Of a DNA stretch of 6,430 bases, positions 1-6,170 are shown one piece after another. The translations under genes were made by a program, and so were the position numbers. The notes under the pieces are model-generated. The model was given only the letters and a program-made list of their open reading frames with translations. It did not search any database and was not told where the DNA came from. How positions within the stretch are numbered: position 1 is the stretch's first letter; every line of letters starts with the position of its first letter. Origin of the DNA: JABWAJ01 sp046153985 (lineage in GTDB: Bacteria > Bacteroidota > Bacteroidia > Chitinophagales > Saprospiraceae); the NCBI GenBank assembly GCA_046153985.1, contig JBJXFD010000408.1, positions 1 to 6,430 of the forward strand, given 5' to 3'.

Positions 1-2
1 AT

Positions 3-674
3 ATTCAAATCAGCTCTTTTGATCCATGGAATGCGCCTGCTATAGATTCTGTTTTTAAAACCCATGAAAATATTTTAAAATCCATTCCAAATTTAATCCT
101 GGATTTAAGAGGAAACGCTGGTGGCGCCGATTTCGCCTATGCGCCGATTTCGCCTTATCTCTACACAAACCCTGTCCACAATATTGGCGTAGATGTCATT
201 GCTTCTGCCGACAATATTCAAGCCTGGACGGCGGTGTTGGATGAACCCGACCTGCCGGAATCAACAAAAAATGCCATCGCGGAAATGACCGAAAAGATGA
301 AGTTATATCCGGGGCAACTCGTTAATATTGTTCCTGATGATACGACAATTCTTGAAAAAATTGAACCTTTCCCGAAAAGGATTGCCATTTTAATAGATGG
401 TCATTGTGCGAGTTCCACGGAACAGTTTTTATTAAGGGTCAGACAAAGTAAAAAAGCCATCTTGATGGGCCAAAATTCCAAAGGTGTCCTCGATTATGCA
501 AATATGAGAAGCGTTTCCTTCCCGGATTGCCCGCTGATTTTAGCGTATGCGACCACGAGAAGTCGTCGGGTTGATTTAGGGCAGGGCATTGATAATAAGG
601 GCATTAAACCAGACCGATATTTACCGGTAGATAAGGATTGGATCACAGAAGCCATAAAATACCTGGAAGAATAA
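3..674 (+). CDS. S41-family serine peptidase, C-terminal part (5' end outside window)
   Basis: The frame is open from the left edge to the TAA at 672-674, giving 223 visible residues; the start lies outside the window. Numbering from the first complete codon, residues 31-41 (LILDLRGNAGG) match the strand-and-glycine motif typical of C-terminal-processing (S41) peptidases. HCASSTEQF at 134-142 fits the nucleophile loop, with S137 the likely catalytic serine. K160, in GQNSKG, lies 23 residues later, close to the spacing of the Ser/Lys dyad in CtpA/CtpB. The position four residues after the lysine, usually Gln in CtpB-type enzymes, is Asp here. The segment NKGIKPDRYLPV at 198-209 is the usual family C-terminal 'kGI.PD' motif. 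Such enzymes cleave exported proteins or peptides in the envelope. A PDZ domain and signal peptide, if present, would be upstream. The gene is more AT-rich than the one at 1710-3533: two 60-base lines counted by hand gave 32% and 35% GC. The family call is firm; the substrate is unknown. Confidence 0.87.
   Translation: MQISSFDPWNAPAIDSVFKTHENILKSIPNLILDLRGNAGGADFAYAPISPYLYTNPVHNIGVDVIASADNIQAWTAVLDEPDLPESTKNAIAEMTEKMKLYPGQLVNIVPDDTTILEKIEPFPKRIAILIDGHCASSTEQFLLRVRQSKKAILMGQNSKGVLDYANMRSVSFPDCPLILAYATTRSRRVDLGQGIDNKGIKPDRYLPVDKDWITEAIKYLEE
124..157 (+). repeat. 17-base tandem duplication inside the S41 peptidase gene
   Basis: GCGCCGATTTCGCCT occurs at 124-138 and again at 141-155, a 17-base period with the following two bases swapped (AT, then TA). 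Because 17 is not a multiple of 3, the copies are read in different frames, as GADFAY and APISPY. The resulting protein still matches the expected family pattern (GG.D...P..PYLYTNP), so the reading frame does not look damaged. Confidence 0.85.
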
Positions 675-747
675 ATAAAGCTATGAAAACTCTGTTTTTT
701 TCAACTTGAACGATATGATACATTTCTTGGCAATTGAAAAAAATAAT

Positions 748-1617
748 ATGCACCGGATTTTTGTAATTCCATTGCTTATGTTGCTTTTTTTCAACAAAAT
801 GGCTGCACAGGCAATTCCGATTCCTCAAATCAATTACGCCCCCCTGGAAATGTTCCGTCAGGGCGAAAAGCCCCAATTGATGATCCTTGGCACTTTCCAT
901 TTCAAAGATTCTGGATTAGATGGATACAAGCCTAAATTTACAGTGAATATCCTGTCTGAAAAACGACAGCAGGAGGTAGAGGAATTGGTGAACCGCCTCG
1001 CAGCATTCAAGCCTACCAAAATTGCCATCGAATGGAAAAAAGAAAAAGACCAGCCTTTTGTGGACTCCCTTTACGGGGAATATTTAGCCGGACGTTACAA
1101 ACTCGGGCAGAACGAAATCTTCCAGGTTTGTTTTCGTTTAGGTAAAAAACTGGGGCATAAAAAATTGTATTGCGTGGACACAAACGCGCGGTGGTTTGAG
1201 GGAGTGCCGGATGAAGACGCTTTCGCCCAAAAGCATGGACTTCAAAAATATGCAGACACGACCTATCCAGCGCTTTATAAAAAGTTGTACGAAATGGATG
1301 ATTCGCTGAAAACGGTGCAAACCCTGCGCGAACACCTGTTGTACGCCAATTCTCCTGAACGCCTGCAAATCGGTCACGGCCATTACCTGATCGGTTCTTT
1401 TAAATACGCTACCGGAGGAGAATACCCCGGCGCAGACAACACGACCGGCTGGTACAACCGCAACCTGCGCATTTTGGCGAATGTATTGCAATTGGCGGAA
1501 AGCAAGGAGGAGCGGATTTTCCTGCTCATCGGAGCGGGACATGTGCCCATCATCAAGCAAGCTGCGGGTGCTACGCCCGAACTTAAATACGTAGAGGTAA
1601 GCGAATATTTGAAATAA
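748..1617 (+). CDS. Exported DUF5694-type protein, TraB/TIKI-like
   Basis: The protein has 289 residues and opens with a signal peptide (hydrophobic core about residues 4-16, likely cleavage after AQA at 20-22), so it should act in the periplasm or outside the cell. The ATG at 748 is preferred over an in-frame TTG at 706 because it puts the signal peptide at the N-terminus; no Shine-Dalgarno sequence is present. LMILGTFHF at 44-52 and LLIGAGHVP at 259-267 supply two G-x-x-H motifs (H51 and H265). IAIEWKKEKD at 92-101 gives an acidic residue (E95) on the next strand, and GWYNRNLRI at 234-242 is also typical of DUF5694 proteins. This layout resembles the TraB/TIKI type of putative metal-dependent hydrolases, but that link is inferred and no substrate is known. 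The gene starts 73 bases after the S41 peptidase and ends 92 bases before an erythromycin-esterase-family gene on the same strand, so co-transcription is plausible. The family call is from memory of the motifs. Confidence 0.8.
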   Translation: MHRIFVIPLLMLLFFNKMAAQAIPIPQINYAPLEMFRQGEKPQLMILGTFHFKDSGLDGYKPKFTVNILSEKRQQEVEELVNRLAAFKPTKIAIEWKKEKDQPFVDSLYGEYLAGRYKLGQNEIFQVCFRLGKKLGHKKLYCVDTNARWFEGVPDEDAFAQKHGLQKYADTTYPALYKKLYEMDDSLKTVQTLREHLLYANSPERLQIGHGHYLIGSFKYATGGEYPGADNTTGWYNRNLRILANVLQLAESKEERIFLLIGAGHVPIIKQAAGATPELKYVEVSEYLK

Positions 1618-1709
1618 AAATAATCCTGGGATGATGGCATCGTTATGCTATTATATCCTGATCATTATTTTCCAGGCTCTTTTTGCAAGGACCTAAAATC
1701 GAATTGCCG

Positions 1710-3533
1710 ATGCTACGTAAGTGCTTGCTTTTGGCCGCCTTTTGCGATTTTTTCCTTTTGGCTTTTGCCCAGCAACCGTTGAATTTCGATTTTGAAAAAC
1801 TAAGCGTAGAAGGGCTGGTTCGTCCCTGGGGCTGGACGTGTTATCCGGTAAATTCCGATATAAAAATCGGCATGGACAGCACTGTGAAACGCGATGGAAA
1901 ATACAGCCTCCAAATTAGGGGCAAGAGCGGGAGCGCGGCACAAACCATCAGCTATCAGATAGAACCGTATCCATTAGCCGGGAAAGCCATCCTGCTTGAA
2001 GCCTGGATCAAAACGGAGAACCTCAACGGGGCCGCTTTTTTCACCATAACTTATGCGAAAGGAGAAGGTTGGGTTTCGGATACTTCCGGAATGAAATTTT
2101 CGGGAACAACAGATTGGAGTCTGACAAAATTAGAGATAACGTTGCCCGCCAATTGCAACTGGTTGTCTGTTTCCCTTTGTCATTTAGGGACTGGCGCCGC
2201 CTGGTTCGACGCGCTGACGCTTCAGTTAGACGGCAAAGTAGTTCGGGAAGTAGAAATTGCTCCGGCTTTTTCCAAAAAACAAATGAAATGGCTGAATAAA
2301 TCGGCCTCGCCGTTAAAAACAGTGGACGCCCTTCCGCCTGGAGCACCTGCTGCTTTTGAAGATTTAAGCGCATTTGGCGCCATTGCCGCCAATGCAAAAG
2401 TCATCGCTTTAGGAGAAGCCACCCACGGCACGAGCGAGTTTTTTAGGCTCAAACACCGCTTGCTCACTTATGCGGTTGAAAAGCTCGGCGTGCGCGTCTT
2501 TGCCATCGAAGACAACCAGCTCGTGGTGGAGCGCGTCAACAACTACGTGTTGCACGGCACAGGAACTGCGCGGGGCAGCATGTATGGCATGTTCGGGGTA
2601 TGGCAAAACCAGGAGGTGCTGGACCTGATTAAATGGATCCGGGCGTACAACGTGCAGCACCCTGGCGACAAAGTGGCTTTCCGGGGATTTGATATGCAGA
2701 ACCTGGAATTGCCATTGGACAGCCTTTCCCGGTTTTTAAAAAAACACGACCCTGCGCTGCTGGACACTGTCAGCAAACTGCTGGCCGATCTAAAAAAGGA
2801 CGGCGCAAACAGTTGGTCGGCAAGCGACAGCACCAAATCCGCATGGTTCATCAATGCCCGGCAGGCGCAGACATTGGTCAGCACCAAAAAACAATTCTGG
2901 CTCGCCAACGCCCGAACCCGGCAGGACAGCTTGTACATCGAATGCGGCATCCAATACGCCAACTTGGTGCGACAGTACGCTGAAAATGCGCTGAAAGGCC
3001 ACGAATCCCTGTACCGCGATGTTGCCATGGCAGAAAACATTACCTGGCTCTTTAGCATACATCCGCCAGGAACCCGCATGGTGGTTTGGGCGCACGATTT
3101 TCACATCAGTCGCGGCGAACACCCGGTGGCCGAAAACAACTACTACAACGGCATTTCCATGGGCGCTCATCTGTCCAAAAAATACGGGATTGATTACTGC
3201 GCGTTCGGTATTTTTACTTACGAGGGCAACTACCGCGCCCAGCCAAACTACATGGATTTTTCACAGATCGCCTGCCCTTTGCTGCCTGGTCCGCGAGGCA
3301 CATTAGACGAAGCCTTTCACCGCGTCGCTTTGCGAAAAAAATCGCCGGGCTTATTAGTGGACTTGCGCAATGCCCGGAAACAGGACTGGCTCACGCCCCC
3401 CCTGCCCATTCGTTTTGCCAACCACGTCAGCGTGGAGTATTCCTACTGGACGCGGTATTCCATTCCCTTTCAGTTTGACGGCCTGTTGTTTGTGAACCAG
3501 ACTACGAGCGCGAGGGAGGCTTCGAATGAATGA
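1710..3533 (+). CDS. Exported erythromycin-esterase-family protein with N-terminal carbohydrate-binding-like domain
   Basis: The protein has 607 residues, counting from the ATG at 1710. An in-frame TTG at 1683 would bury the signal peptide (residues 1-20, ending LLAFA-QQ) and is rejected. Residues about 23-180 look like a beta-sandwich, galactose-binding-type domain (LNFDFEK, SVKRDGKYSLQI-like stretch at 57-69, AAWFDALTLQLDG at 163-175). The catalytic domain follows from about 215. IALGEATHGTSEFF at 232-245 carries H239, FAIEDNQ at 264-270 carries E267, FRGFDMQ lies at 324-330, and VVWAHDFHISRG at 458-469 carries H462 and H465. The H239-E267 spacing of 28 equals H46-E74 of EreB, and the H-x-x-H pair matches EreB H285/H288. 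The family hydrolyses esters, and the founders open macrolide lactones. Export and the extra N-terminal domain argue that this one is not a dedicated cytoplasmic resistance enzyme; its substrate is unknown. The gene is relatively GC-rich (63% and 52% in two 60-base lines counted by hand). Confidence 0.9.
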   Translation: MLRKCLLLAAFCDFFLLAFAQQPLNFDFEKLSVEGLVRPWGWTCYPVNSDIKIGMDSTVKRDGKYSLQIRGKSGSAAQTISYQIEPYPLAGKAILLEAWIKTENLNGAAFFTITYAKGEGWVSDTSGMKFSGTTDWSLTKLEITLPANCNWLSVSLCHLGTGAAWFDALTLQLDGKVVREVEIAPAFSKKQMKWLNKSASPLKTVDALPPGAPAAFEDLSAFGAIAANAKVIALGEATHGTSEFFRLKHRLLTYAVEKLGVRVFAIEDNQLVVERVNNYVLHGTGTARGSMYGMFGVWQNQEVLDLIKWIRAYNVQHPGDKVAFRGFDMQNLELPLDSLSRFLKKHDPALLDTVSKLLADLKKDGANSWSASDSTKSAWFINARQAQTLVSTKKQFWLANARTRQDSLYIECGIQYANLVRQYAENALKGHESLYRDVAMAENITWLFSIHPPGTRMVVWAHDFHISRGEHPVAENNYYNGISMGAHLSKKYGIDYCAFGIFTYEGNYRAQPNYMDFSQIACPLLPGPRGTLDEAFHRVALRKKSPGLLVDLRNARKQDWLTPPLPIRFANHVSVEYSYWTRYSIPFQFDGLLFVNQTTSAREASNE

Positions 3534-3563
3534 GGAGGACAAGTACTAATCAATGGATGTGGA

Positions 3564-4049
3564 TTACTGCCGCTTCTTGCTCCGCCACCTTGGCTGATTC
3601 CATTCCTCCCGCTGGGCGAAATCCACAATGTTGCGCATAAACGTGACGATGCTCAGAAAAACGAGGTAACCCACCGTCACCACCACATAAATCCAGCGGT
3701 AAGAACCGGCCTCCCCGATGGAAAGGGAAGAAAACAGCCAGGCGACCAGGCCCGAAGCCGCCGCCAAACCCATGAAGCAATACACCGAGCGGCCCCAATA
3801 GCGCATCATGCTTTTGGTAGAAAGCGAAAAAACGCTGTTCAGCATGGCATAAAAAAGCAGGAAAGCGGTCGCTGCCATCCAGGGAAAGCGGTCGGAAACG
3901 TGGAGAAGGCCGGTCAGTTTCACCAATTTGGCGCCGAGGTTCACCACCAGTACGGCTGCGAAAATGACTAAGGCCTGAGACAGCGGATCGTAGGCCCGTT
4001 CAAAAACGCTGGTTTGCCGGTCCGGCTGAGATGGATTGTTATTGCTCAT
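3564..4049 (-). CDS. Small four-helix membrane protein, function unknown
   Basis: The protein has 161 residues, with ATG at 4049-4047 and TAA at 3566-3564. Hydrophobic segments at about residues 24-44, 57-75, 87-109 and 117-138 suggest four transmembrane helices. They are preceded by a polar N-terminus rich in Asn, Gln and Ser and followed by a basic tail ending RWRSKKRQ. The positive tail suggests that both ends face the cytoplasm. No catalytic or transport motif was seen and I do not recognise the family. It runs convergently into the erythromycin-esterase-family gene, with 30 bases between the stops and no clear terminator hairpin there. Its 5' side faces a repeat-bearing intergenic region shared with the divergent PorT-like gene. 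No Shine-Dalgarno sequence precedes the ATG. It is judged a real gene because it is the long frame with a membrane-protein pattern, while the overlapping antisense and alternative frames are low-complexity shadows. Confidence 0.75.
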   Translation of the reverse strand: MSNNNPSQPDRQTSVFERAYDPLSQALVIFAAVLVVNLGAKLVKLTGLLHVSDRFPWMAATAFLLFYAMLNSVFSLSTKSMMRYWGRSVYCFMGLAAASGLVAWLFSSLSIGEAGSYRWIYVVVTVGYLVFLSIVTFMRNIVDFAQREEWNQPRWRSKKRQ

Positions 4050-4092
4050 GCAGCATAGAATAGCAGATATGGGAAAAGGTTCAAAATCCGTG

Positions 4093-4160
4093 TTTTTACC
4101 ACATAGTTCACAGTAGTTGTATTCACAACTTGTCCCGACTTGGCGGGATAGTTCACATAG
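4093..4160 (+). repeat. CACATAG-type intergenic repeat, left copy
   Basis: This 68-base block reads, in order, TTTTTACCACATAG, TTCACAGTAG, a 5-base linker, TTCACAACTT, GTCCCGACTTGGCGGGATAG and TTCACATAG. The reverse complement of 6142-6210 has the same modules in the same order. The first 39 bases match except for about five, the 20-base GTCCCGAC...GGGATAG core differs at one base, and the end module differs by a few bases. The two copies are therefore inverted repeats separated by about 2 kb, with the PorT-like and macro-domain genes between them. CACATAG itself occurs at 4100-4106 and 4154-4160. The block sits at 44-111 bases upstream of the membrane-protein start and about 180 bases upstream of the PorT-like start, so it could lie in either leader transcript. 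Confidence 0.9.
4132..4151 (+). repeat. Hairpin-forming core of the left repeat
   Basis: GTCCCGACTTGGCGGGATAG contains a quasi-palindrome. TCCCG pairs with CGGGA across a six-base loop, ACTTGG, in which one further C-G pair is possible. The same core occurs once more in the window, inverted, at 6151-6170 with one base changed in the loop (T to C). No run of T follows on either strand, so it is not a standard intrinsic terminator. Conservation of the stem with the only change in the loop is compatible with a selected RNA or DNA structure, but two copies are too few to prove it. Confidence 0.7.
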
Positions 4161-4166
4161 GAACTG

Positions 4167-4340
4167 TGTACACTCGTGGTGTAATAGATATCAAAAAACG
4201 CTTAAAGTTAGCGCTTTCTGGCGTCAATTCCTGCTTTGCAAAAAGGATTGTACCGAATTGGTTGGAAACCGCCAACGCTTTAGTCTTCATACCCCGTCTT
4301 TCATAGCAAATTCAATACTCACTCACCAAAACGCACGGCT
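4167..4340. other. Rest of the divergent intergenic region
   Basis: Between the repeat block and the PorT-like ATG there are about 174 bases with no credible gene; the forward frame through it is short and begins inside the repeat. CACATAGGAACTG at 4154-4166 continues into this stretch and recurs in direct orientation at 6110-6122, and GTAATAGAT at 4181-4189 recurs at 6101-6109, so fragments of the repeat extend to about 4190. A possible Bacteroidota-type promoter for the barrel gene is TTG at 4258-4260 with TAGTCTTC at 4281-4288 (20-base spacer). It has two mismatches to the TAnnTTTG consensus and is only a weak candidate. No terminator or riboswitch was recognised. Confidence 0.5.
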
Positions 4341-4994
4341 ATGAAACTCGCCCACTTTCTGTTTCTTTCTGTCAGCCTGTTCGCTACCGGCCTTTCCGCA
4401 CAAGTAAGACTCGGCGTGAATGTTTTCTATAACCAAGCCTGGCAGCAATACGATGAAAGCCTCCTTATCCTGCGTGAAAATGTCTATATTCATACGCCGG
4501 GCGCTTCGGCAACGGTGGAATATGCCATTGATCAGCACCTCAGCTTAGTGGTGGAACCTGGGTTTGTCCAGCGGGGCGCGGCGTGCTTTCCAGGTTTCCA
4601 ACTGCCTATTGGCGGAAACGAAGTCACTTTTGTAGGCAATTATATTGAAATGCCCGTCATGGTTCAGGGGCAACTGTATGCCTGGCAAAACAGGCTCCAG
4701 TTCTTTGTCCAGGCGGGTGCTGGCTATTCTTATATGATCAGCGGCTACCGTGAATTTTCTTTTGAGAATCCCGAAGCCCCTGCACAGCGCAACCGCCTTA
4801 TTTTTGACGAGGAACCCAATGTGAACCGTTTCGACTTCGGCTATTACGGCGGCGGCGGTGTAGGCGTCAAAGCTGGCCCGGGTTATCTCACTGCAACATG
4901 CCGCTATTACCATGGCATGCCTGATGTAGATGACTTTCAGGTGTCGAAGAATCGGGCGCTGAGTTATGCGCTGGGGTATCGGGTTTCGCTGTAA
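4341..4994 (+). CDS. PorT-like outer-membrane beta-barrel protein
   Basis: The protein has 217 residues. MKLAHFLFLSVSLFATGLSA is a clean signal peptide with cleavage expected before QVRLG. The rest alternates short amphipathic strands with turns, as in PorT-family (outer membrane protein beta-barrel) proteins. LGVNVFYNQAW at 24-34 is the first strand, HLSLVVEPGFVQRGA at 66-80 a second, and NYIEMPVMVQGQLY at 100-113 is the typical 'YiEiPlll' strand of the family. FFVQAGAGYSYMISG at 121-135 and DFGYYGGGGVGVKAG at 165-179 are further hallmark strands, and the chain ends with an aromatic-containing strand (ALSYALGYRVSL). The length and pattern suit an eight-stranded barrel of the outer membrane. 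Specific function (transport, secretion or structural) cannot be read from the sequence. It is divergent from the membrane-protein gene and ends 5 bases from the convergent macro-domain gene. No Shine-Dalgarno sequence is present. Confidence 0.85.
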   Translation: MKLAHFLFLSVSLFATGLSAQVRLGVNVFYNQAWQQYDESLLILRENVYIHTPGASATVEYAIDQHLSLVVEPGFVQRGAACFPGFQLPIGGNEVTFVGNYIEMPVMVQGQLYAWQNRLQFFVQAGAGYSYMISGYREFSFENPEAPAQRNRLIFDEEPNVNRFDFGYYGGGGVGVKAGPGYLTATCRYYHGMPDVDDFQVSKNRALSYALGYRVSL

Positions 4995-4999
4995 TCAGC

Positions 5000-5989
5000 T
5001 TATTTCAGCCATTCCTTCCAATACAACCGCAGCGCAGCAACGGCATTGGGGTGGTCGAAAGCCAACTCAAAAAACTCCAAAAAACCTGCCACTGCCGATC
5101 GCTGCGCGTCATCAAAAAGCGAAAACCGTTCCTCAAAATACGCCTCAAGCCCAACGCGCTTTTCCGCTGCAAAAAGCGTGCTCTCAAAGAGATTGCCGGG
5201 ATCATTGTCCTGAAAATGCCGCAGACAATAGCACATACAGGCCGGATAGTAATAGCGCATACCGTCGGGCTTAAGAAAAGATATGGCACTGGCAGGCCGT
5301 AGTTCTGTTTCCGGCATGTCTTTCCAGGGACCTTTCCACGCATTCGCGTAAGCGGCTTCCCACTGGGGGCCGTGGTCAATATAATCGTCGCGCAAATCAG
5401 CCTGCGCCCAGGTTTCGCGCGGGAAAGGCACGCCTGCAAAAGCGGTTTCGATTTGCTGAATCAGGCGCGCTGCCTCTTTGGCCGGAAACAGAGCGGTTTC
5501 GTACAAGGCATAATTCTCCTCGTCGAAGCACACAAATTGCACCTCGGCTAATCCGGGAACGTATTCTACAAAATCGCGCACGGTTCGCACCGCAATTTTG
5601 CAGGCTTCCCTTTTCGGGAAACCGTAAATGCCCGTGCTGATGTTTGGGAAAGCAATGGTTTTTAAGCCTTTTTCGACCGCCAGTGCCAACGCATTGGCGT
5701 AGCAATCGGTGAGCAGGTCTGCTTCCCGTTTTGTTCCGCCATTCCAAACTGGCCCGACGGTATGGATGACATAGCTGGCGGGCAAGTTACCCCCGGTGGT
5801 GATGACCGCTTGCCCGGTTTTACAGCCCCCGATTTTCCGGCACTCTTCGAGGATGCGCGGCCCACCGGCGCGATGGATGGCGCCGTCCACGCCGCTGCCA
5901 CCAAGGAGTGAGGTATTGGCGGCGTTCACAATAGCGTCGAATGTCACTTTAGTGATGTCGCCGCGGTGTAAGGTGATCTTGGTTTTCAT
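5000..5989 (-). CDS. Macro-domain protein (ADP-ribose-binding/deacylase type) with extra C-terminal domain, possibly DUF6714-like
   Basis: The protein has 329 residues, from ATG at 5989-5987 to TAA at 5002-5000. Residues 1 to about 170 are a MacroD/YmdB-type macro domain. It opens with MKTKITLHRGDIT, then has DAIVNAANTSLLGGSGVDGAIHR at 18-40 (read as two adjoining motifs), with N22, N25 and D35 in the positions used for ADP-ribose binding and catalysis. YVIHTVGPVWNGG follows at 73-85, and FPNISTGIYGFP at 114-125 is the phosphate-binding loop. This class hydrolyses O-acetyl-ADP-ribose or removes mono-ADP-ribose from proteins in the cytoplasm. YmdB is about 177 residues, so about 150 residues are extra. 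That C-terminal part (about 180-329) contains RPASAISFLKPDGMRYYYPA at 231-250 and ends FDHPNAVAALRLYWKEWLK. It resembles the small DUF6714-type proteins, an assignment from memory and uncertain. The frame is open upstream to 6172, but that extension is translated repeat, and the chosen ATG begins exactly at the family N-terminus. Confidence 0.88.
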   Translation of the reverse strand: MKTKITLHRGDITKVTFDAIVNAANTSLLGGSGVDGAIHRAGGPRILEECRKIGGCKTGQAVITTGGNLPASYVIHTVGPVWNGGTKREADLLTDCYANALALAVEKGLKTIAFPNISTGIYGFPKREACKIAVRTVRDFVEYVPGLAEVQFVCFDEENYALYETALFPAKEAARLIQQIETAFAGVPFPRETWAQADLRDDYIDHGPQWEAAYANAWKGPWKDMPETELRPASAISFLKPDGMRYYYPACMCYCLRHFQDNDPGNLFESTLFAAEKRVGLEAYFEERFSLFDDAQRSAVAGFLEFFELAFDHPNAVAALRLYWKEWLK

Positions 5990-6060
5990 GTTGCGATAAT
6001 TTTTGGTTTTACCACATAGGTTTTTATTTTTTACCACATAGGCCACATAGTTATTTTCAC

Positions 6061-6145
6061 AATAGATCACATAGTGGGGTGCATCAAAACTATTGGTCAC
6101 GTAATAGATCACATAGGAACTGCTCCCGGGGTGCATCAGAACTAT
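6061..6145 (+). repeat. Two tandem units in the centre of the repeat region
   Basis: AATAGATCACATAG occurs at 6061-6074 and again at 6103-6116. Each is followed by the near-identical 18-mers GGGGTGCATCAAAACTAT (6076-6093) and GGGGTGCATCAGAACTAT (6128-6145), which differ at one base. The second unit carries about 10 extra bases, GAACTGCTCCC, between the two modules. The result is an imperfect tandem duplication about 42-52 bases long between the inverted arms. Confidence 0.85.
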
Positions 6146-6150
6146 GTGTC

Positions 6151-6170
6151 CTATCCCGCCGAGTCGGGAC
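6151..6170 (-). repeat. Hairpin-forming core of the right repeat
   Basis: CTATCCCGCCGAGTCGGGAC is the reverse complement of the core at 4132-4151 with one loop base changed. TCCCG and CGGGA form the stem. It lies upstream of the macro gene and downstream of the partial minus-strand gene, so it might contribute to transcript end formation or leader structure there. No T-run follows it, so a simple intrinsic terminator is not supported. Confidence 0.65.

Noticed and set aside
706..747. TTG start 14 codons upstream of the DUF5694-type protein
   Set aside because: It would put a charged segment before the signal peptide; the ATG at 748 gives a normal one.
1683..1709. TTG start 9 codons upstream of the esterase-family protein
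   Set aside because: The ATG at 1710 directly begins a well-formed signal peptide (MLRKCLLLAA...).
1618..1709. Intrinsic terminator between the second and third forward genes
   Set aside because: No stable GC stem followed by a T-run could be found, only short ATGATG/CATC self-matches.
4198..4215. Possible hairpin AACGCT...AGCGCTT
   Set aside because: Only about four base pairs with a long AT-rich loop; expected by chance.
4117..4344. 75-residue forward open frame across the divergent intergenic region
   Set aside because: It starts inside the repeat, has no recognisable protein pattern and overlaps the start of the PorT-like gene.
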